Positions 1 through 7,283 of a stretch of DNA of 64,000 nucleotides are shown piece after piece; within the stretch, counting starts at the first letter, position 1, and the number at the start of each line of letters is the position of its first letter. The notes beneath the pieces are model-generated. The model ran no database searches. It saw only the letters and a list, made by a program, of their open reading frames with translations, and was not told where the DNA came from. The translations under genes were made by a program, and so were the position numbers. Origin of the DNA: JBBROS01 sp965260935 (GTDB lineage Bacteria; Pseudomonadota; Alphaproteobacteria; Acetobacterales; Acetobacteraceae); NCBI GenBank assembly GCA_965260935.1, contig OZ253374.1, forward strand, positions 1,240,001-1,304,000, read 5' to 3'.

Positions 1-44
1 TCGACGTGCCACACGCCCCCGCCCACCGCTTCGGCCTGCATCAT
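1..44 (-). CDS. Partial gene of unknown function (N-terminal 14 codons only)
   Basis: The stop codon of the quinone-reductase-like gene overlaps a new ATG (ATGA, start at 44), and an open frame continues to the window edge. The visible peptide begins MMQAEAVGGGVWHV. The 4-bp overlap suggests that the operon continues with a translationally coupled gene. Too little is visible to assign a family. Confidence 0.4.
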   Translation of the reverse strand, partial: MMQAEAVGGGVWHV

Positions 45-754
45 GGCCGCGCGTTCTTCGGCGCGAACGTGTCGTCATAGGCATGAAGGTCCGGCATCGG
101 CAGGAGCAGCCGGCCGTTCAGATCGCTCACGCAGGCGCGCAGCTCGTCCAGCGTGCCCCGCCGTGTAGCATCGTCCACGTAAGGCACGTGGTAGGCGATG
201 AAGGGCCGATGCACGGCAAGGCCGACGTAGCCGAGCGTGCCCTGGAAGAAGTGCCGCATCATGCCCGTTTCCAGCTCGCCGTGGATCGCGCCGGGGCCGA
301 ACATGTGGGCGCGCCCGCCAAGGCTGACCGCCGCAAACGCCCGCTTGCCCGCAAGCCCGCCGCGTCCGTACACGCGTCGGCCGCCGTAGAACGGGCCTGA
401 CAGAAACACGCGCTCGATCCAACCCTTGAGGATGGCGGGCGGCCCGAACCAGAACACCGGGAAGGTGAAGGCGAGCAGGTCGGCGGCGAGCACATGCTCC
501 ACCTCCGCCTGGATGTCGGGCGCGAGCGTGCCGGCAGCAAAGGCGTGCCGCTGCTCCAGCGCGTAGGCAAGGTGGCCTAGCTGTTCTCGTTCCCCAAAGT
601 CCGCAGCCGACAGCACGGGGTTGAATTCCATCGCATAAAGGTCGGACACCGTGACCGTGTCGCCGCGCGTTTCGAGCGCTTCGCGCACCGTGTCGCGCAT
701 GGCGGCCACGAAGGAGCGCGGCTCCGGGTGGGCATGGACGAGGTGGACGCGCAT
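41..754 (-). CDS. NAD(P)H-dependent oxidoreductase, flavodoxin-like fold (quinone reductase family)
   Basis: This 237-residue protein matches the NQO1/MdaB/KefF-type flavodoxin-like family, which uses FMN or FAD to reduce quinones or related electrophiles with NAD(P)H in the cytoplasm. The N-terminus has the beta-strand-loop VHLVHAHPEPRSF that binds the flavin phosphate. The central FPVFWFGPPAILKGWIERVF motif (about residues 97-116) is the family hallmark, followed by the GPFYGG loop. It is the third gene of a minus-strand operon behind a MarR regulator and a DUF2000 gene. MarR plus quinone reductase is a common arrangement for response to quinones or electrophiles. The ATG at 754 gives the usual family length. 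The exact substrate is not deducible. Confidence 0.85.
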   Translation of the reverse strand: MRVHLVHAHPEPRSFVAAMRDTVREALETRGDTVTVSDLYAMEFNPVLSAADFGEREQLGHLAYALEQRHAFAAGTLAPDIQAEVEHVLAADLLAFTFPVFWFGPPAILKGWIERVFLSGPFYGGRRVYGRGGLAGKRAFAAVSLGGRAHMFGPGAIHGELETGMMRHFFQGTLGYVGLAVHRPFIAYHVPYVDDATRRGTLDELRACVSDLNGRLLLPMPDLHAYDDTFAPKNARP

Positions 755-773
755 CGATACCGCCCCGGCCCGC

Positions 774-1181
774 TCAGGCGTGCATCCGCGCGCCCTTGGT
801 GATCTTGTCCACCACCTTCTTGTCCTCGCGCAGCGCCAGGCCGACCACGTTCATGGCCTCGGGCGGATACTGCTTCACCGCCGCCCGGTTCGCCGCGTCA
901 TGGCCGGTCGTGAACATGTCCTCGATGTAGAGCGACAGCCGGGCGCCCCGGTCCATGGCGCGGCGGTAGATGGTGCGGATCGCGTCCGCATCCGCGCTCA
1001 GCACGATCATGGGCTGCACCACGAGCGGGTTGTAGATGTTGCCGGCGGCATCCTCGTAGCGCTCGCCCAGCAAGCCCTCGCTCGCGCCGACGATGCCGCT
1101 GGTCAGGAACGCGGTCACGTTCAGCTTCTGCCAGATCGCCAGGTCCTCGCGCACGACGATCGCGATCTTGGTGTCGAACAT
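774..1181 (-). CDS. DUF2000 family protein
   Basis: This 135-residue protein begins MFDTKIAIVVREDLAIWQKLNV, the conserved start of DUF2000 proteins. The middle (GLLGERYEDAAGNIYNPL) and the C-terminal part also agree with that family, whose biochemical role is not established. The start at 1181 is chosen because AGGAAA lies 5-10 bases upstream and because a longer frame would run through the upstream marR gene. It lies 17 bases after marR and 20 bases before the quinone reductase, so the three genes are probably co-transcribed. Confidence 0.75.
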   Translation of the reverse strand: MFDTKIAIVVREDLAIWQKLNVTAFLTSGIVGASEGLLGERYEDAAGNIYNPLVVQPMIVLSADADAIRTIYRRAMDRGARLSLYIEDMFTTGHDAANRAAVKQYPPEAMNVVGLALREDKKVVDKITKGARMHA

Positions 1182-1197
1182 GCCATTTCCTTTGTTG

Positions 1198-1617
1198 CTA
1201 GACCTTGGCCTCGCCCAGCCGGCGCAGCGACGCCCAAAGCGCCGACGCTTCCCCGCCCATCTCGCGCGCGACCTCCTCGTTGAGACCGTCCATGGCGGCG
1301 TCCAACGGCGCCTGCAGCGCCCGGCCCGGCCCGGTGAGGCACAGGCTGTGGACGCGCCGGTCCTCGCCGTGCGGCCGGCGTTCGAGCAGACCGGCCGCCT
1401 GCAACCGGTCCGCAACACCCGTGACCGTGGCGCTGTCGATCAGCAGCCGTCCGCCCAGCTCGGCCCCGCTCTGGCCATCCCGCTCCCAAAGCACCTTGAG
1501 GACGGCGTATTGCGTCGGCGTCACGCCGTGGGCAGCCAGCTTCTCCCGCGCACGCCGGGCGATCTGCTGGCCGGCCTTGCCGATCAGGAACGAGATGCAG
1601 TCCTCGACGCGGTTCAT
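1198..1617 (-). CDS. MarR family transcriptional regulator
   Basis: A 139-residue winged-helix protein. Helices 3-4 carry the family pattern TPTQYAVLKVLWERDGQSGAELGGRL, then the recognition helix DSATVTGVADRLQAAGLLERR and the wing HGEDRRVHSLCLT. The C-terminal helix region (LNEEVAREMGG) would form the dimer interface. It heads the operon with the DUF2000 and quinone-reductase genes and probably represses it from the A+T-rich stretch just upstream. Ligand unknown; phenols, quinones or oxidants are typical for this family. Confidence 0.9.
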   Translation of the reverse strand: MNRVEDCISFLIGKAGQQIARRAREKLAAHGVTPTQYAVLKVLWERDGQSGAELGGRLLIDSATVTGVADRLQAAGLLERRPHGEDRRVHSLCLTGPGRALQAPLDAAMDGLNEEVAREMGGEASALWASLRRLGEAKV

Positions 1618-1656
1618 GCGGTTTCAGTCCCGGCGCGAACATCGCGCCACGGCGGT

Positions 1657-1685
1657 TTGCTAGTATATAAGCTTTTTGTATGCAA
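1657..1685 (-). promoter_or_regulatory. A+T-rich promoter/operator candidate upstream of marR
   Basis: In a G+C-rich setting this 29-bp block is strikingly A+T-rich. It has TTGC and GCAA at its two ends and a TATACT-like hexamer on the minus strand. It is the only plausible promoter between marR and the IS3 end. Symmetry beyond the outer four bases is poor, so the operator assignment is tentative. Confidence 0.3.
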
Positions 1686-1859
1686 GGTACTTGCTGTGAG
1701 AAGTGAAGTAGCGCCCTGTCTCAGAGCAGCAAGCACGGCCCGGATCGCTGTCCGTTTAACGATCAATGACCGGCCACCCCGAATGTGTCCGCCAACTGGA
1801 GTGGACCCCTAAAGTGAGACAGGTAAATTCGGACATTTCCCAACGAGGAGAATGTGCCG

Positions 1860-2270
1860 ATGTTCCTGAGCGAGTCTGGGCGTCATAGCCGGGAGTTGAT
1901 GCTGAAGGCCGTCGAACGGCTGGAAGCTGGCGAGCGCGCAAGCGCCTTGGCAATCGAGCTGAACCTCCAGCGAACGATCATCTGTCACTGGCGTGACCGG
2001 TTCCGCGCGAACGGCGCGGAGGCGCTGACGAGCAAGCGCGGGCGCCCGCGCACACCGGAGGTCCTTGCGGCGGTGGGCGTGCGTGCGGCGCGAGCCAAGG
2101 CGGATAGCTTGGCCCAGGCGCGAGCCCAGATTGCCGAGTTGGAGCGAAAGGTTGGCCAGCAACAGCTGGAGCTGGATTTTTTTACCGGCGCCTTGCAGCA
2201 CATGGAGGGTTCACGCCTGCCGAGCGACGCGCCTGGCGTGACAGCGTCTTCGCCTACATCCAGGCGGTGA
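1860..2270 (+). CDS. IS3 family transposase OrfA
   Basis: This 136-residue protein has a helix-turn-helix (residues about 10-60: SRELMLKAVERLEAGERASA, then AIELNLQRTIICHWRDRFR) and a C-terminal leucine-zipper-like coiled coil (ARAQIAELERKVGQQQLELDFF). It would bind the IS ends and pair with OrfB as OrfAB. ATG 1860 is preferred over GTG 1854 because GAGGAG lies at the better distance. A run of seven T at 2177-2183 just before the orfB frame is a plausible -1 slippery site of the IS3 type. Beyond it, the zero frame reads on into sequence that belongs to orfB in the other frame. Confidence 0.85.
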   Translation: MFLSESGRHSRELMLKAVERLEAGERASALAIELNLQRTIICHWRDRFRANGAEALTSKRGRPRTPEVLAAVGVRAARAKADSLAQARAQIAELERKVGQQQLELDFFTGALQHMEGSRLPSDAPGVTASSPTSRR

Positions 2271-2642
2271 CGCGCTCGCAAGGCGAAACGCCGGGAGCAG
2301 GGCTTTCGGTGGAGAGGATGTGCGGGTTGGCCGGCGTCAGCCGGGCGGCTTGTTACCGAGCTTGGGCCGGCCGCGAACCGTTGCGCGAGGAGACGGCGTT
2401 GCGCGATGTCATCCAGCGCCTGGCGCTGGCTCACCGCCACTACGGCTACCGCCGGATCGGCGCGTTGCTGCGGCGCGAGGGCTGGTGCGTCAACCACAAG
2501 CGTGTGGTCCGGATCATGCGCGAGGACAACCTGCTTTGTTTGGCGATGCCGCTGTTCAAACCGCCGACGGACGCGCGTCACAGCTGGCGGGTATGGCCGA
2601 ACCTGGCGCGTCACTTCCAGCCCATGGCCACGAACCAGTTAT

Positions 2643-2699
2643 GGGCGTAGCTGGCCGAAAGGTTCCGTCGGCACAGCCGATGGAAGGTCAGCGGAGGGG
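2643..2699 (+). repeat. REP-like palindromic repeat, copy 1
   Basis: Starts GGGCGTAG and ends GCGGAGGGG. The inner stem is TTCCgTCGGC / GCCGAtGGAA with loop ACA, and the outer stem is GCTGGCC / GGTCAGC. It sits between codons for NQLW and ADITY of IS3 orfB, which are contiguous in uninterrupted IS3 transposases, so it was inserted. The inserted length is not a multiple of three, and a TAG closes the frame. Confidence 0.75.
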
Positions 2700-2784
2700 G
2701 CCGACATTACCTATGTGCGTCTTGCCGAGGCGTTCATCTACTTGGCCGTCGTTTTGGGCACCTTCAGCCGCAAGGTCGTCGGCT

Positions 2785-2801
2785 GGGCGGAGCTGCCCAA
2801 G
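2785..2801 (+). repeat. REP-like palindromic repeat, copy 2, left part
   Basis: The sequence GGGCGGAGCTGCCCAAG is the left arm of a palindrome whose right arm begins at 4439. The two are separated by the IS110-type element. The outer stem half GCTGCC pairs with GGCAGC at 4466-4471. This identifies the exact insertion point of the IS. Confidence 0.7.
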
Positions 2802-2870
2802 ATCCTATGCGGGTGGGCGGCGGCCGGGTCGTAGGCTGAGGTTGTTGCCACTTCATCCTGGAGACGCCCG

Positions 2871-4139
2871 ATGTCTTGCACCGAACATCCTGCCCGCGCC
2901 GCCGCCCATTCTGATCCTGCCACGCCGATCGACATGGACGCCACGCTGTTTGCTGCTCTTGAACTGAGCCTCTCGAGCTGGGTTCTGGTGGCCAGCGCTC
3001 CTGGCGAGGACAAGGCCAGCAAGCATGGCCTGGCTGCTTGCGACGGTCCTGGCTTGCTTGCGTTGCTGCGGCGCTTGCAGGAGCGTGCCGAGCGGCGCTG
3101 CGGCCGCCCGGTGGCGGTGGTTGTCATGCAGGAGGCCGGCCGCGACGGGTTCTGGGTGCATCGCCTGTTGGAGGCCCAGGGGGTGCGCAGCCTGGTGGTG
3201 GACCCGTCCTCGATTGCGGTGAACCGGCGCAGCCGCCGCGCCAAAACGGACCGGATCGACGCCGAGGCGATGTTGCGCACGCTGATGGCGTGGTCGCGCG
3301 GCGAGCGGCAGGTGTGCGCCATGGTGCGACCACCTTCGCGCGAGGCGGAGGACGCGCGCCGGCTGACCCGCGAGCGGGAAGCGCTGCTGGCTGAGCGCAT
3401 CCGGCACGCCAACCGGATCAAAGGACTGCTGGCCACACAGGGCGTGTTTGGGTTCGAGCCGACCCGGCGAGATCGGAGGATCCGGCTGGCGGAACTGCGC
3501 ACGCCCGAAGGCGCCGCGCTGCCGCCGCGGCTGTTGGCCGAGGTCGGACGGCAGCTGAACCGGCTGGAGCTGGCCATGCAGCAACTCGCCGCCGTGGAGG
3601 CCGTGCGTGACGCCGCGTTCGCGGCCGAACGCACTGTAACCCCGGCGTGCGTTGCCGCCGGAACAGAAAAGAGAAAGGGGGCGGCCGGACGCAAGGATGC
3701 GTCGGCGGCATTGCCCTGCGGCGATGGACCCGGTGCGCGCCTGCTGCGGCTCAAGGGCGTCGGACCCGAGACCGCCTCGGTGTTGGCGGGCGAGGCGTTC
3801 TTCCGCGATTTCCGCAACCGGCGGGAGGTGGCGTCCTATGCCGGGCTGGCCCCCAGCCCGTGGCAGAGCGGCGGCGTCGAGCGCGAGCAGGGCATCTCCA
3901 AGGCCGGCAACGCGCGCGTGCGCCGGGCGATGGGGCAGCTGGCTTGGCTTTGGCTGCGCAACCAGCCCGGTAGTGCTCTAAGTACTTGGTATCGCGAGCG
4001 CGTCCGCGACGGGCGGGGCCGGATCAAGCGCATCGCCATCACCGCACTCGCGCGCAAGCTGCTGGTGGCGCTGTGGCGGTTCGTCACCCACGGCCTGGTG
4101 CCGACCGGCGCCGTGCTGAAGGCGGTGCAGGCAGGCTGA
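2871..4139 (+). CDS. IS110 family transposase (DEDD recombinase)
   Basis: A 422-residue protein with the two IS110 domains. The N-terminal RuvC-like DEDD domain (about residues 20-170) carries the acidic position in VVMQEAGRDGFWVHRLL and the KTDRIDAEAMLR motif. The C-terminal Transposase_20 domain (about 290-400) carries LLRLKGVGPETASVLAGE, YAGLAPSPWQSG and SKAGNARVRRAMGQLAW with its serine region. Members of this family move through a circular intermediate, guided by a structured RNA encoded in the non-coding end. The length is usual and no frameshift is seen, so the gene appears functional. Confidence 0.9.
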   Translation: MSCTEHPARAAAHSDPATPIDMDATLFAALELSLSSWVLVASAPGEDKASKHGLAACDGPGLLALLRRLQERAERRCGRPVAVVVMQEAGRDGFWVHRLLEAQGVRSLVVDPSSIAVNRRSRRAKTDRIDAEAMLRTLMAWSRGERQVCAMVRPPSREAEDARRLTREREALLAERIRHANRIKGLLATQGVFGFEPTRRDRRIRLAELRTPEGAALPPRLLAEVGRQLNRLELAMQQLAAVEAVRDAAFAAERTVTPACVAAGTEKRKGAAGRKDASAALPCGDGPGARLLRLKGVGPETASVLAGEAFFRDFRNRREVASYAGLAPSPWQSGGVEREQGISKAGNARVRRAMGQLAWLWLRNQPGSALSTWYRERVRDGRGRIKRIAITALARKLLVALWRFVTHGLVPTGAVLKAVQAG

Positions 4140-4438
4140 TACAACGCCTTGCACGCAACCCAATCCGCGGCCCGGTCACTGGCTGAGCCGCTGATCCGGG
4201 GTGGATGGTGACCGGCCGGAACCGGGGCTGAGATACGCCGCGCTCCCAAGAAGGGTCCCATCCCTCCAAGCCCTGGCCCTCAAGCATGAGGGATCGTGGT
4301 CCGGACCGCCTAAGGTCCGACCGGATACGAGGTGATGCGGACAGTGCTGCCGCATGATGGATGACGGGCTCGAACCACGGATCACACCGCGACAGGAGAT
4401 CACACAATGAGTGCTTGACAACTGGAACCCCATACTAG
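4140..4438 (+). ncRNA. Putative bridge/seek RNA region of the IS110/IS1111-type element
   Basis: This 299-bp tail has no convincing ORF. CCGGCCGGAACC at 4212-4223 is the exact reverse complement of the right target half (4438-4449). About 20 bases later GCTCCCAAG (4242-4250) repeats, in the same sense, the left target half GCTGCCCAAG with one gap. Further downstream ATACGAG (about 4334-4340) resembles the right IS end ATACTAG, and CCGCATGATGGAT (about 4353-4365) resembles the complement of the left IS end. One loop matching both target halves followed by one matching both donor ends is the known organisation of IS110-family guide RNAs. The RNA boundaries and transcription are inferred. Confidence 0.6.
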
Positions 4439-4478
4439 GTTCCGGCCGGCGCAGCCGGGTGGAATGGCAGCGGAGGGG
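4439..4478 (+). repeat. REP-like palindromic repeat, copy 2, right part
   Basis: Begins GTTCCGGCCGGC, loop GCA, then GCCGGgtGGAA and the outer arm GGCAGC, ending GGAGGGG. Joined to 2785-2801 it gives the same architecture as the other copies, with different but complementary stem bases. IS3 orfB sequence (ADHLRASLAL) resumes directly after it. Confidence 0.7.
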
Positions 4479-4589
4479 ATAGCCGATCACCTGCGGGCGA
4501 GCCTGGCTTTGGATGCGCTCGAGATGGCACTGGCCAGTCGGGAGGTGATTGCCGGCGGCTTGGTGCATCATTCCGACCGTGGAATTCAG

Positions 4590-6043
4590 GGTGGATTCAA
4601 GTGGTCGTCGCAACACCTGGACGGAGGAGGTTGGGATGGCGGGTCGGCGGCGGTCGGATCGGGCTTTACGGAACAAGCTGAGGTCGCCGGGGCGCCCTCC
4701 CGTGGCGCGGCAGGAGCACCGGCGGCGGTTCTGGGCGTTTGTTGCGGCAGGATTGTCGAGCGAGGACGCGGCGATGGAGGTCGGAGTATCGCAGCCGGTT
4801 GGGTTCCGCTGGTTCCGAATGGCAGGCGGGATGGCGCCGTCGCACCTGTCGCGCTCGGCCAAGCCGCTTTCGGGACGGTATCTTTCGTTTACCGAGCGGG
4901 AGGAGATCGCGCTGTTGCGGGCGCAGGGCTTGGGCGTGCGGGAGGTTGCACGCCGGCTGGGGCGGGCGGCGTCTGCGATCTCGCGTGAGCTGCGTCGCAA
5001 CGCGGCCACGCGGGGTGGCGAGCTGGACTACCGGGCCACCACGGCGCAATGGCACGCGGAGCGGTCGGCACGCCGGCCGAAGCAGGCGAAGCTGGCCGCC
5101 AACACAGCGCTGCGGGACTATGTGCAGGACCGCCTGTCCGGCGCGGTCGCTGCCCCGGGCGGGGACGCAGTGCCTGGACCGGCCGTGCCCTGGAAAGGCC
5201 GTCGACATGGGCCTCGGCAGGCCCGGCGCTGGGCGCGGGCGTGGAGCCCGCAGCAGATTGCCCAACGCCTGCGGCTCGACTTTCCCGGGGACCAGACGAT
5301 GCGCATCAGCCACGAGGCGATCTACCAGGCGCTCTACATCCAGGGCCGGGGCGCGCTGCGGCGCGAGCTGACGGCCTGCCTGCGCACGGGTCGGGCGCTG
5401 CGGGTGCCGCGGGCGCGCACGCGGGGCCGAGGCAAATCGTTTGTTGCGCCTGAGGTGATGATCAGCGAACGGCCGGCGGAAGCAGCCGACCGTGCGGTGC
5501 CGGGCCACTGGGAAGGGGACCTCATCCTGGGCCTGGGCAGTTCCGCAGTTGGCACGCTGGTGGAGCGCACGACGCGGTTCACCATGCTGCTGCACCTGCC
5601 GCGCATGGAGGGTCACGGCGCCGGGCCTTCGATCAAGAACGGGCCTGCGCTCGCCGGCCATGGCGCCGAAGCGGTGCGCGACGCCATCGCACGCGCAATC
5701 ATCAGCTTGCCCGAACAGCTCCGGCGATCACTGACGTGGGACCAGGGGGCGGAGATGAGCCAACACGCCCGGCTGCGGATCGACACGGGTGTTGCGGTCT
5801 ACTTCTGCGACCCGCACAGCCCTTGGCAGCGGGGCACGAACGAGAACACCAACGGGCTGCTGCGGCAATACTTCCCGAAGGGCACCGACCTGAGCGCGCA
5901 CAGCGTGGACGACCTTGCCGCGGTGAGCGCGACCCTCAACGGCAGGCCGCGCAAGACCCTGGGCTGGAGAACGCCGGCCGAGGCGTTTGACGAGGCGCTG
6001 CGGGCGGCGCACACAGGCGTTGCGACGACCGGTTGAGACCGAG
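4590..6043 (+). mobile_element. IS30 family element inside IS3 orfB
   Basis: Imperfect ends carry the shared core GGTCGTCGCAAC (left at about 4602, right as the complement near 6018-6033). The element is flanked by CAG on both sides (4587-4589 and 6044-6046), which fits the 2-3-bp duplication typical of IS30. The insertion splits the codons for HHSDRG and QYACGDY of the IS3 transposase. Left and right ends agree at about 11 of the outer 18 positions, then better inside. Confidence 0.8.
4636..6036 (+). CDS. IS30 family transposase
   Basis: A 466-residue protein with an N-terminal helix-turn-helix (YLSFTEREEIALLRAQGLG, then VREVARRLGRAASAISRELRRN) and a C-terminal rve-like DDE catalytic core. 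The first D is in HWEGDLILGLGSSAVGTLVERTTRF with its flanking acidic residues, the second in LTWDQGAEMSQH, and the E in SPWQRGTNENTNGLLRQYFPKG. GGAGGAGG precedes ATG 4636, which lies within the element; a longer frame would start in the interrupted IS3. No defects are seen, so it is probably active. Confidence 0.9.
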   Translation: MAGRRRSDRALRNKLRSPGRPPVARQEHRRRFWAFVAAGLSSEDAAMEVGVSQPVGFRWFRMAGGMAPSHLSRSAKPLSGRYLSFTEREEIALLRAQGLGVREVARRLGRAASAISRELRRNAATRGGELDYRATTAQWHAERSARRPKQAKLAANTALRDYVQDRLSGAVAAPGGDAVPGPAVPWKGRRHGPRQARRWARAWSPQQIAQRLRLDFPGDQTMRISHEAIYQALYIQGRGALRRELTACLRTGRALRVPRARTRGRGKSFVAPEVMISERPAEAADRAVPGHWEGDLILGLGSSAVGTLVERTTRFTMLLHLPRMEGHGAGPSIKNGPALAGHGAEAVRDAIARAIISLPEQLRRSLTWDQGAEMSQHARLRIDTGVAVYFCDPHSPWQRGTNENTNGLLRQYFPKGTDLSAHSVDDLAAVSATLNGRPRKTLGWRTPAEAFDEALRAAHTGVATTG

Positions 6044-6484
6044 CAGTACGCTTGCGGTGACTACATCGGCCGCTTGGAGGCCGCCGGCATCCAGCCCAGC
6101 ATGAGCCGGGCCGGCTGTCCCTACGATAACGCCATGGCCGAGAGCTTCATGAAAACGCTCAAGCAAGAGGAAGTCGATGCCAGCGCCTACCGCGATCTCG
6201 CCCATGCCAGGGCGGCCATCGGGGCGTTCATCGAGGCCGCCTACAATTGCCAACGGCTCCACTCAGCTCTTGCCTACCTGTCGCCAATGGAGTTCGAATC
6301 CAATCAGCCCCGGGCTGCTGCGCAGCAGACCGGGGCTGAGACGCAACCGAGCTGTCCATGAATTGTTGTCTCGCCCAAGGGGTTCAGTCCACTGCACGGA
6401 AAAGCGGACAAGATGATTGCCGGACGGGAAAACGGACGAAAAACGGTGTAGCCTTCAACGATAACTGGCGAGGTTTTCTCAGAA

Positions 6485-7283
6485 TTATGCAGCCTCCACC
6501 ACGTCGTCGGTGATCACAGACAAGCCGTTGAGCTTCAGGATGCGCCTGATCTGGACGAACAGACGATGCAGCAGCCGGAAGTTGCCGCCCGTAATGCGGG
6601 CGATGGACGCGACGGCCTAAGCGTCGGTGAAATCGGCATCGTCGAGAGCAAGGCCGAGCCGGCGCCAGTGTCGGGTCAGCACAAATGCCAGTTCGTCGCC
6701 CTGCAACGGCCGGTAGTAATGGGCAAAGCCAACGCGGCTGTAGAGTTGCGGATAGCGCGACAGGCGCTTTTCGATGCCCGGCATCCCGACCAGGATCACG
6801 CCAGCCGGTTCGGTCGAACAGGTCGCGTAGATGGTCGAGGGCGGTGTTGGTCAGCCGCTCGGCCTCATCGACGATCAGCACTTCAGCCAAGTCGGATGAA
6901 TGACTAGGTTGGACAAGCTTGTCTCGATGAACATGGCTGTTGATGCAAACGCCTACCCGGGTGACGAGCTTCGCTATGTCGCCGTGCAGTTCTCGGAAGG
7001 GGCAGCACACGGTTGGCGTGTAAAAGATGGCCCGGTTTTGGGCGAGGGCTGCATAAACCTTGGTCTCTGCAGGATCGCGCGGCCCCCAGGTAGAGAGCAA
7101 GGGCTCAGCTATGTCCCACTGAGCGTATCGGCGGGCCGAGCAGGTCTTGCCGACGTCGGCCGCGCCGAAGCACAGGCCGATGTAGCGGTGCTTGCGTACG
7201 GCGTCGGCGAACTCGGCAAATCGCCGGTGTTCCTTGGTGGCGATGAATGCGCCAGTTCGTTCTCCGGCTGCTGCGGCCGTCAT
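6485..7283 (-). pseudogene. TniB/TnsC-like AAA ATPase of a Mu/Tn552-type transposon, frameshifted
   Basis: The N-terminal part (from ATG 7283) is an AAA+ ATPase with Walker A GLCFGAADVGKT (about residues 36-47) and Walker B VLIVDEAERL. Near 6810 the frame is lost: the expected continuation, ILVGMPGIEKRLSRYPQLYSR and on, lies in another frame and then meets a TAG before AVASIARITGGNFRLL. Such ATPases select target DNA and activate the Mu-type transposase. The start overlaps the transposase stop as ATGA, showing a former operon. Nonsense plus frameshift mark it as dead. Confidence 0.7.

Larger units (their letters stand above)
2802..4438 (+). mobile_element. IS110 family element (IS1111-like layout) inserted in a REP-like palindrome
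   Basis: The boundaries are set by rejoining the palindromic repeat: left flank ends CCCAAG, right flank begins GTTCCGGCC. The element starts ATCCTATGC and ends CATACTAG. There are no terminal inverted repeats and no target duplication beyond one or two shared bases (AG), as is normal for this family. The transposase starts only 69 bp from the left end, and a 299-bp non-coding tail follows it. That is the layout of the IS1111 group rather than the classical IS110 group. Confidence 0.8.
2189..6361 (+). pseudogene. IS3 family transposase OrfB, broken into four pieces
   Basis: The orfB frame runs to a stop at 2648-2650 (ending ARHFQPMATNQLWA). It resumes out of frame at about 2701 (ADITYVRLAEAFIYLAVVLG, first catalytic D) up to 2784. 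It resumes after the IS110 element at about 4479 (ADHLRASLALDALEMALASR, then HHSDRG with the second D) and after IS30 at 6044 (QYACGDYIGRLEAAGIQ, then the E region YDNAMAESFMKTLKQEE) to 6361. The first break is a 53-57-bp palindromic repeat. The second is a further copy of that repeat carrying the IS110-type element. The third is IS30. All DDE residues are still visible, so the breaks look recent. Confidence 0.85.
1797..6395 (+). mobile_element. IS3-family element, interrupted by an IS110/IS1111-type and an IS30 element
   Basis: Left end TGGAGTGGACCCC followed by GAGACA, and right end (reverse complement) TGCAGTGGACTGAACCCC followed by GCGAGACAA, form the imperfect inverted repeats. Between them lie orfA, four separated pieces of orfB, two copies of a 53-57-bp palindromic repeat, a 1637-bp IS110-type element and a 1454-bp IS30 element. 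Removing these restores a normal IS3 order (NQLW / ADITYVRL / HHSDRG / QYACGDY). It is a three-deep nest and cannot transpose by itself. Confidence 0.85.

Noticed and set aside
1996..2020. GGTTCCGCGCGAACGGCGCGG in IS3 orfA, resembling the palindrome core
   Set aside because: It codes for the conserved HTH segment DRFRANGAEA and lacks the loop, tail and flanking motifs of the palindrome family.
4795..4825. Two GGTTCCG-like strings in the IS30 gene
   Set aside because: They are in-frame codons of the HTH region and have no second stem arm; not members of the repeat family.
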